DNA of 47,044 bases from Nitrososphaerota archaeon (GTDB lineage: Archaea; Thermoproteota; Nitrososphaeria; Nitrososphaerales; Nitrosopumilaceae). Shown here one piece after another: positions 41,921 through 47,044 of this stretch; position 1 is the stretch's first letter, and each line of letters opens with the position of its first letter. The translations under genes were made by a program, and so were the position numbers. The stretch covers positions 73,671 through 120,714 of the forward strand of contig JAGWFW010000001.1 in the NCBI GenBank assembly GCA_028867735.1, read 5' to 3'. The notes beneath the pieces were generated by a model, which had not been told where the DNA came from, did no database searches, and saw only the letters and a list, made by a program, of their open reading frames with translations.

Positions 41921-42697
41921 ATGCATTGGATGTTTGTAGGCATGTTTCTTGTTTTGCTCGTATCCGTATCTGCAAATCTGGCATATGCACAAGACACGTC
42001 AGGGTTATCAGTAAGCACAAACAAACAATCCTATATGCCGGGAGACAAGGTGATAATCACCGGCACTGTCTCCCAAATAACCGACGAAAACCCTGCTACG
42101 ATCATAGTGAGAAATCCTATCGGTAACGTATACGAGGTAGGACAGGTGGATTTGATGAATAATTTGTTTGTCCATGATTTTGTATTAAGCTATGACGCAC
42201 AAGGCGGTATCTATACGGTCAACATAAGGCAAGATAATAAAACAGCACAAATCCAATTTCAAGTGGTTGCAGGAAAGACACAACTAATTCCTGTATTTGA
42301 CAGCGAAATAAGGGTTAGCGGGGAAAATACGGATCTCGTAAAATATGGAAATGTTGAAGTGTCTACGGTGGACAATTCAATTACTATGCATCTGGATGCA
42401 ACCAAAATACAGAACGGTTCCATAACTGAAGAATATCACATTCCAAAACATGTGATTGATGCCCCCGGGGGACAGCTGGCGATAAAAGAAAACGGAAATG
42501 ACATTGACTGCACACAGACTGAAACTGATGTGGAAAGAATTGTACAGTGTCCAATTCAGGCAGGAACGAGGGAGCTGACCATTATTGGAACAATGGTGAT
42601 TCCTGAATTCGGAGCTGCATCATATGTACTAGTCTTGAGCATAGCTGTTTCCGTAGTGGTTTTTTCAAAAAATAGACTGCTACATAAATTCAGATAA
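41921..42697 (+). CDS. Secreted PEFG-CTERM protein
   Basis: A 258-residue surface protein. The signal peptide is about 1-25 (MHWMFVGMFLVLLVSVSANLAYAQ), then SVSTNKQSYMPGDKVIITGTV begins an Ig-like domain close to that of the first PEFG protein. The late segment has a Cys pair (DCTQTET...VQCPI) that could be a disulfide. PEFG is at 228-231, followed by a membrane helix and a basic end. The frame is open upstream to 41798, but the TATA box and signal peptide support the ATG at 41921. Confidence 0.88.
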   Translation: MHWMFVGMFLVLLVSVSANLAYAQDTSGLSVSTNKQSYMPGDKVIITGTVSQITDENPATIIVRNPIGNVYEVGQVDLMNNLFVHDFVLSYDAQGGIYTVNIRQDNKTAQIQFQVVAGKTQLIPVFDSEIRVSGENTDLVKYGNVEVSTVDNSITMHLDATKIQNGSITEEYHIPKHVIDAPGGQLAIKENGNDIDCTQTETDVERIVQCPIQAGTRELTIIGTMVIPEFGAASYVLVLSIAVSVVVFSKNRLLHKFR

Positions 42698-42729
42698 GTT
42701 ATTTAACGGCATAATTCTGTCGAAACAAT

Positions 42730-42981
42730 GTGATTGCATACATTTTAGCGACTTGTGTTCCCGGAAATGAAAAAGAGGTAATTGCCAAAATGAAAGAATT
42801 GCCAAATGTTGCCGAAGTCAATGGCGTCATGGGAAAATATGACATATTTGTAAAAATCGAAGCAAAAGATCCTTCCAAAGTGGATGCGGCTATTGCCAAG
42901 GCGAGAAATGTGGAACATATCACAAGCACTGTAACCATGCCTGCCATATATGGGCAGGGCGGGACCGTAGACGAAGAGTAG
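42730..42981 (+). CDS. Stand-alone Lrp/AsnC ligand-binding (RAM) domain
   Basis: An 83-residue RAM domain with a GTG start: AYILATCVPGNEKEVIAKM, VNGVMGKYDIFVKIEA and HITSTVTMPAI are standard. No DNA-binding part. It is the third such protein in the window. A TTATTTAAC box lies about 25 nt ahead of the GTG. It may sense an amino acid for another regulator. Confidence 0.82.
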   Translation: MIAYILATCVPGNEKEVIAKMKELPNVAEVNGVMGKYDIFVKIEAKDPSKVDAAIAKARNVEHITSTVTMPAIYGQGGTVDEE

Positions 42982-43040
42982 ATTACGTCTGCTGCTCTAT
43001 CATTTGGAAATCAAATTGCATAACAAGATTATTTAGAAAG

Positions 43041-43406
43041 ATGCGCGAATTGTATGTATTGAAGATAGTAGATGTGACGGATCCTAAGAGATTAGAACAT
43101 GGTCCTGACAAAACAATAATCCTCATGTCGTCGGGAAATTTCATGGAACAAGGATATAGAATTAGAAATATACATCTTAACAGATATTTGCAAGCCAAAG
43201 ACGCACAGCTTGGGCCTTATTCGCTGCTTACCGTATATGTGGAAACGGACAAGGGATCTATTGAAATGACGTATGACGAGGGATATCGCGGAGAGAACGC
43301 ACTCGAGGAGGCAGCAGCCTTTATGACATCGCACCTTGGAATCTCGGGGTTAATTTTGCGTTCAATAATTCAACTTGAAAATGCCTTGGAACAGCACGTA
43401 CAATAA
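43041..43406 (+). CDS. Hypothetical protein
   Basis: A 121-residue alpha/beta protein beginning MRELYVLKIVDVTDPKRLEHG. Two strand pairs and a conserved-looking YDEGYRGENALEEAAAFM helix (about 82-99) suggest a compact fold. It has no cysteines or membrane segment and is not recognised. It is on the same strand as its neighbours, with 59 nt before it. Confidence 0.65.
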   Translation: MRELYVLKIVDVTDPKRLEHGPDKTIILMSSGNFMEQGYRIRNIHLNRYLQAKDAQLGPYSLLTVYVETDKGSIEMTYDEGYRGENALEEAAAFMTSHLGISGLILRSIIQLENALEQHVQ

Positions 43407-43442
43407 ATTAAGAGATTATATTTTCATGTCAGCTCCAATATC

Positions 43443-43592
43443 TTGTTGAAGTTTGAGCGCAAGCCCATAGAAACCAATCCGACATGCGCCATGTGCGGAA
43501 AGGCAATCAAATCCCACACCGCTGAAGAAATGACAAAGTGCGTAAATGAACGCAGAGATGCAAATACAAATGCAAGATCAAACCCACAGTGA
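43443..43592 (+). CDS. Small zinc-binding protein, 49 residues
   Basis: A short gene with a TTG start (TTG 43443 or 43446). The product has a CAMC pair (C15/C18) in TCAMCGKAIKSH and H25 plus C33 later, enough for one zinc site. A GATTATAT-like box lies about 20-27 nt upstream. It ends 6 nt before the SRPBCC gene, so the pair is probably co-transcribed. Function unknown. Confidence 0.55.
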   Translation: MLKFERKPIETNPTCAMCGKAIKSHTAEEMTKCVNERRDANTNARSNPQ

Positions 43593-43598
43593 GAAATC

Positions 43599-44048
43599 AT
43601 GAAACAGTTCCAGCATTCATTTGTAGTTGATTCTAATATTGATGAGGTTTGGAAATTTTATACAAACATTAATCATCTGAAAATAATCACTCCAAAGCAA
43701 ATGAAAATAGAGATACTGAAGGTTACCAACGAAATCATTGGAGAAGGAGAAGAAGCCTGGCTCAAAGCCAAACTGATCACAAACTCACAATGGCATTCCA
43801 AAATAACGCATCTGAGGCCATATGAATACGTAGATGAAATGATAAGTGGCAGGTTCAAAATATGGAAACATTTGCACAAATTCAACAAAATAAGCGAGGA
43901 TAAAACTGAGGTGGTGGACCAGATAGATTTTCAGCTACATTATGGAATGGTTGGAGGTCTCTTTGAAAATTATGTGCTTCATCAACTTTCCAAGATTTTT
44001 AGCTACAGAAAACAGGCAACAATTAGCGCCTTGCAAAAAGAATCATAA
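43599..44048 (+). CDS. SRPBCC (START-like) family protein
   Basis: A 149-residue helix-grip fold protein with the family pattern: a strand SFVVDSNIDEVWKFYTNINHL (about 7-27), a series of strands over the hydrophobic cavity, and a long C-terminal helix (about 120-147). Such proteins bind hydrophobic ligands or act as cyclases/dehydratases. The cavity ligand cannot be read here. It overlaps the convergent minus-strand gene by 6 bp. Confidence 0.82.
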   Translation: MKQFQHSFVVDSNIDEVWKFYTNINHLKIITPKQMKIEILKVTNEIIGEGEEAWLKAKLITNSQWHSKITHLRPYEYVDEMISGRFKIWKHLHKFNKISEDKTEVVDQIDFQLHYGMVGGLFENYVLHQLSKIFSYRKQATISALQKES

Positions 44049-44702
44049 ATCCAGTTCGCTTGCATCTTGCAATTTTTCAATTAGTTCCAAATACGTATAA
44101 GGGTCTAATTGTTTTGCAAAACATTTGTCTATATTAATCAGATAAACGGAATGCAGTCTGGCATTTAATATGTCGCTTATCTCTATCGGTGGATTTTTGT
44201 AAAATCTGTCGCAAAGCTCTTTTATCTTCTGAATCTCATCCTTTGTCCTCTTGCTTGGTGGCTTGAGAAAAAGTCTCGGTATTGGAAGAATGCCAACCAC
44301 GGGGGTGGCAAGTGCAAACTTGGAACAAAACTGGCTATACCTTGCAATTTTGCTTGCTATTCTTGCAGCATAATAGTCGATTGTATCAAGTGCGTGATCA
44401 GGTGGGGTAAACCCCGTCTCTATCTCCATTATGAATGTGCCATCCCCTTTTGTTGCAAACACATCGCATACGAGAATTTCGGAAAGGTGTTTTTCTATAT
44501 CTACCGCATACCCCTGTGCAATAAGATTTGATGCGCAGATGATCTCAAGCACAGAATGATTGATTTTAACAAGGTTTTTCTGATACAGCTCAATAAGCCG
44601 CTCACGTACAAAATTTATTCTGGACTTTATTTCGGGGGGTTTATCTTGCGTTAATTTCTCGGCCACCGTGTACACATCATCTGTAAACTTTTCTATGTCC
44701 AA
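44043..44702 (-). CDS. Hypothetical protein with PD-(D/E)XK-like core
   Basis: A 219-residue protein with a TTG start. Residues about 50-110 look like a restriction-endonuclease-type core: a helix, GYAVDIEKHLSEI with E70, then LVCDVFA with D80, and FIMEIETG with E93/E95. The last position is Glu-Ile-Glu instead of Glu-x-Lys. The C-terminal half has helices and a PPSKRTKDE loop. It could be a nuclease or an inactive nucleic-acid-binding relative. There is no methylase or toxin neighbour. Confidence 0.6.
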   Translation of the reverse strand: MDIEKFTDDVYTVAEKLTQDKPPEIKSRINFVRERLIELYQKNLVKINHSVLEIICASNLIAQGYAVDIEKHLSEILVCDVFATKGDGTFIMEIETGFTPPDHALDTIDYYAARIASKIARYSQFCSKFALATPVVGILPIPRLFLKPPSKRTKDEIQKIKELCDRFYKNPPIEISDILNARLHSVYLINIDKCFAKQLDPYTYLELIEKLQDASELDL

Positions 44703-44817
44703 AATCTAATACTGTTCAACTATTGCCAGGTTTTAAGAATATGGGTAAGTGAATTGAAATTCTCCCCGAGGATTTTTTTTAAAAACATTTTTTATCAAGT
44801 TAGGGAACCCAATTTGC

Positions 44818-45072
44818 ATGGAAAACCTATCTCACAATGATAAATTGGTATTGTTGCAACATGCTATAGGAAAATATGAAAACGAGAACATACTGATAGA
44901 AAAACTCAAAGCAGTTCTGGAACAAAAAGACATAGACCGAGGAATTGCTACGCTAATTGCTACGCAACAGGTAAGAAGAATTGGCCCAGACGTACTTCAA
45001 AACAACGTGAGCCATATAGGTGAATTGCCTGATCTGCCAGTCTCTCTAAAACCAATCATAGACAATCTGTAA
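44818..45072 (+). CDS. Small hypothetical helical protein
   Basis: An 84-residue protein, not recognised. It is helical up to about residue 55, with a polar heptad-like pattern (LVLLQHAIGKYENENILIEKLKAVLE), then a loop and a proline-rich end (LPDLPVSLKPI). It precedes the dehydrogenase gene on the same strand by 46 nt. A poly-T run at 44777-44782 in the gap before it could end upstream transcripts. Confidence 0.6.
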   Translation: MENLSHNDKLVLLQHAIGKYENENILIEKLKAVLEQKDIDRGIATLIATQQVRRIGPDVLQNNVSHIGELPDLPVSLKPIIDNL

Positions 45073-45118
45073 TGTCAACCGAATAATTTAGAAAGGGATG
45101 CATGTCAAAAATTTTTGC

Positions 45119-46261
45119 ATGGAAATAAAAAACATCACAGTTCTAGGTTCTGGAATAATGGGGCATGGAATTGCTCAAGTTTCTGCCATGTCTGGATATA
45201 ATGTCGTATTGCGCGATGTGGAACAACAATTTCTGGATAAAGCCATGGAAAAAATCAAGTGGAGTCTTGACAAATTGGTATCAAAACAGAAAATTTCTGA
45301 AATCGAAGCGCAAAAAATATTTTCAAGGATAACCCCGAAGGTTGATCTCAAAGATGCTTTGAAAAACTGCGATTTGATGATTGAGGCAGTTCCAGAAATC
45401 ATGGATTTGAAAAAAAAGGTATATGCAGAAGTAGATGCCGTTGCGGCTGAAAATGTTATTTATGCGTCAAATACTAGTACGCTACCCATTACAGAAATTG
45501 CCAGCGTTACAAGTAGACCAAATAAATTCATAGGAATTCATTTTTTCAATCCTCCTCAGCTCATGAAATTGGTTGAGGTGATACCGGGACAGAAAACTCC
45601 AAAAGATCTAGTTGACTTGACAATGAATTTTGTCAAGTCTGTATCAAAAGAACCAGTCTTATGCAAAAAGGACGTGGCAGGATTTATTGTAAATAGAATA
45701 TTCATACCGCTTGTTCATGAAGCCGCTTGGGCAATGGACAGGACAAAGTCTCCTATGACTGAGATTGATTCCGCAGTAAAGTTCACACTGCATTTTCCAA
45801 TGGGGATATTCGAGCTTGCTGACTTTACTGGACTAGATGTCATCCATAAAGCAACAATTGAGATGCATTCAAGAGATAAAAAAGTAATTAATCCACATCC
45901 GTTGATTGAAAATCTGTTCAACCAGAAAAAACTTGGTCAAAAGACTGGTAGTGGATTCTACAACTATTCTGGAGAACAGTATGAACGCATAAACCTGACC
46001 GAAGAACTTGCAAAGAAGTTTGATCCTATGACACTACTTGGAACAATATTGAACAATGCCTCTTGGCTTGTAACAAACCAGGTAAGCGATGTGCCAGAGA
46101 TAGAAAAAGCGCTGAATTTAGGAATGGGATTGAAAAGACCAATCTTTGAGACCGCAAAAGAATTTGGAATAAAAAAAATCGTCGAAGGACTCCAGACTCT
46201 TTCCAAAGATCACGGTAAATTCTATGACCCAGATCCGTATCTTTTGTCTATTTCGAATTAA
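45119..46261 (+). CDS. 3-hydroxyacyl-CoA dehydrogenase
   Basis: A 380-residue NAD-dependent dehydrogenase, likely oxidising (S)-3-hydroxybutyryl-CoA to acetoacetyl-CoA in the thaumarchaeal 3-hydroxypropionate/4-hydroxybutyrate cycle (pathway known of the group). GSGIMGHGIAQVSAMSGYNV starts the Rossmann domain, followed by EAVPEIMDLKKKV, the catalytic SNTSTLPIT region, HFFNPPQLMKLVEV, and the Glu-His dyad. A second 3HCDH-type C-terminal domain (about 280-380) completes the protein. The ATG at 45119 is chosen over 45098. It overlaps the convergent LOG-like gene by 14 bp. Confidence 0.92.
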   Translation: MEIKNITVLGSGIMGHGIAQVSAMSGYNVVLRDVEQQFLDKAMEKIKWSLDKLVSKQKISEIEAQKIFSRITPKVDLKDALKNCDLMIEAVPEIMDLKKKVYAEVDAVAAENVIYASNTSTLPITEIASVTSRPNKFIGIHFFNPPQLMKLVEVIPGQKTPKDLVDLTMNFVKSVSKEPVLCKKDVAGFIVNRIFIPLVHEAAWAMDRTKSPMTEIDSAVKFTLHFPMGIFELADFTGLDVIHKATIEMHSRDKKVINPHPLIENLFNQKKLGQKTGSGFYNYSGEQYERINLTEELAKKFDPMTLLGTILNNASWLVTNQVSDVPEIEKALNLGMGLKRPIFETAKEFGIKKIVEGLQTLSKDHGKFYDPDPYLLSISN

Positions 46262-46760
46262 TTCTGTCTAAAATTAATCTGACAGCCTCTCTTGGGGATG
46301 TGGCTCCAATTATTTTCATCTGCTGTCTGTGATCTAAATACTGGTCTGCATATCTGTCTGCTATTCCCCCGGTGTTTTTAATGGCAACCATGGGTCGTTT
46401 GTGCATGTATGCTGCGCAAGCTTCGGATAAAGTCCCTGACCCGCCGCCAATAATTATCAATCCGTCTCCAGAAAGAGCTGTCAGAAAATCTCTTGCAAGC
46501 CCAATGCCACTTGGAATCACAATGTCGCAGTATTCATTTGCAAAAGAGGAATCTGTCTGCGGAATTATTCCTATTACCAGCCCGCCTGCATCTTTTGCAC
46601 CGTGTGATGCCGCTCTCATTACTCCTCCTAGGCCTCCAGTGATTAGAACTGCTCCTGATTTTGCTACTTCCATTCCAGTTTCATACGCTGTCTTTTCAAG
46701 ATCCGGGGTGAAGCCGTTTTCGTTATTTCCTATAATCAAAATTTGCAGCCTCTTTGCCAC
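46248..46760 (-). CDS. LOG-like Rossmann-fold protein (TIGR00725 type)
   Basis: A 170-residue nucleotide-binding protein of the SLOG group. GGLGGVMRAASHGAKDAGG (about 43-61) and GGGSGTLSEACAAYMHKRP (about 105-123) are the two diagnostic motifs. Related proteins are cytokinin-type phosphoribohydrolases or molybdenum-cofactor carriers; the archaeal role is not known. GTG start at 46760. It converges on the dehydrogenase gene. Confidence 0.85.
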   Translation of the reverse strand: MAKRLQILIIGNNENGFTPDLEKTAYETGMEVAKSGAVLITGGLGGVMRAASHGAKDAGGLVIGIIPQTDSSFANEYCDIVIPSGIGLARDFLTALSGDGLIIIGGGSGTLSEACAAYMHKRPMVAIKNTGGIADRYADQYLDHRQQMKIIGATSPREAVRLILDRINSK

Positions 46761-46810
46761 GGTTAATGTGAGACGATCTATAATAAAAGCTGTAATTTAG
46801 ATTGGAAAAC

Positions 46811-47044
46811 TTATTTTGATTCTGCCGGGACAGGCTTTTTTTCTTCGGTTTTCGTCGGAGTTTTTGTTTGACGTGGTTTTCTTACTTTTTTTGCTGGTTT
46901 CTGTGCTGTGTCATTGGTAGACTTTGGGATAGTTTTTGATGCTGATGGCTGTGGCCTGTTAGCTTGTTGTGGCCTGTTAGCTTGTTGTGGCCTGTTAGCT
47001 TGTTGTGGCCTGTTAGCTTGTTGTGGCCTGTTAGCTTGTTGTGG
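46811..47044 (-). CDS. C-terminal part of a Lys/Pro/Gln-rich protein with PQQANR repeats
   Basis: On the minus strand a frame enters from the window edge, passes through five identical PQQANR hexapeptides, then PQPSASK, a Lys/Ala/Thr-rich basic tail (KPAKKVRKPRQTKTPTKTEE) and ends ...VPAESK with TAA at 46811-46813. About 77 codons are visible; the N-terminus and folded part, if any, are outside. The visible part is low complexity and probably disordered. It could be a tail of a ribosomal, chromatin or RNA-binding protein. The identity cannot be told. Confidence 0.65.
   Translation of the reverse strand, partial: PQQANRPQQANRPQQANRPQQANRPQQANRPQPSASKTIPKSTNDTAQKPAKKVRKPRQTKTPTKTEEKKPVPAESK
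46955..47044 (-). repeat. Five tandem 18-bp repeats coding PQQANR
   Basis: The plus-strand unit CCTGTTAGCTTGTTGTGG occurs five times without a single change and reaches the window edge, so the array may continue. The units keep the reading frame of the minus-strand gene. Identity at the DNA level means recent expansion or ongoing copy-number change. Confidence 0.9.

Noticed and set aside
46951-47044. CRISPR-like array at the right edge
   Set aside because: The repeats are directly adjacent without spacers and stay in one reading frame, so this is a coding tandem repeat.

Overview
The window is chromosomal DNA of an archaeon, almost certainly a member of the Nitrososphaerota (Thaumarchaeota), close to the ammonia-oxidising Nitrosopumilales/Nitrosotalea type. 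The evidence is archaeal aRF1, archaeal ThrRS with its own editing domain, archaeal AspRS followed by GatCAB, family-B DNA polymerase with a PIP box, and a Hef/FANCM-type helicase. Two P-II proteins lie beside an Amt ammonium transporter, and there are two secreted proteins with a PEFG C-terminal sorting signal. A short secreted protein resembles the first part of the thaumarchaeal S-layer protein, and a 3-hydroxyacyl-CoA dehydrogenase resembles that of the 3HP/4HB cycle. Many genes look leaderless, with a TATA box 20-35 nt ahead of an ATG, GTG or TTG start. No CRISPR array, insertion sequence or rRNA was seen.

Layout. 1-4.4 kb: HIT hydrolase, thioredoxin, aRF1, a membrane-anchored DsbA-like protein, and a divergent winged-helix regulator/ZIP transporter pair with two DtxR-like operators. 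4.4-10.7 kb: a more AT-rich accessory block with the S-layer-like secreted protein, an FAD oxidoreductase, PurP, a small unknown protein, a winged-helix regulator and a UbiA prenyltransferase. 11-15.7 kb: aspS-gatC-gatA-gatB, which together would make Asp-tRNA and, by transamidation, Asn-tRNA and/or Gln-tRNA, then a tiny zinc-binding protein. 15.7-23 kb: a hairpin element, agmatinase, ThrRS, tRNA-Val, PRTase, NRAMP with operators, threonine ammonia-lyase and a second structured intergenic element. 23-30 kb: a coiled-coil protein divergent from a zinc-ribbon/nucleotidyl-cyclase pair, small conserved proteins, stand-alone RAM (Lrp-type) domains, tRNA-Phe, cobalamin adenosyltransferase and an HD nucleotidase.

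30-36.7 kb: a GT39-like membrane glycosyltransferase, an archaeal ornithine cyclodeaminase-type enzyme (TIGR00300), an SDR, a PEFG protein, two P-II genes and amt around a perfect palindrome. 36.7-41.5 kb: a DNA-metabolism group on both strands: dCMP deaminase, PolB and a 39-residue zinc ribbon on minus, and a Hef-like helicase on plus. 41.5-47 kb: thiamine-binding-like protein, second PEFG protein, RAM domain, small proteins, SRPBCC protein, a PD-(D/E)XK-like protein, 3-hydroxyacyl-CoA dehydrogenase, a LOG-like Rossmann protein, and the C-terminal end of a basic protein with five identical 18-bp repeats at the window edge.

Six short or partial coding regions lie outside the longer ORFs: a partial start at 1-40, small zinc-binding proteins at 15539, 23961, 36784 (minus) and 43443, and the partial gene ending at 46811. 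The observations most worth following are the single-domain S-layer-like protein, the shared metal-operator logic of the ZIP and NRAMP genes, the cyclase with altered catalytic residues beside a zinc ribbon, the two structured intergenic elements, and the small zinc ribbon coupled to polB.
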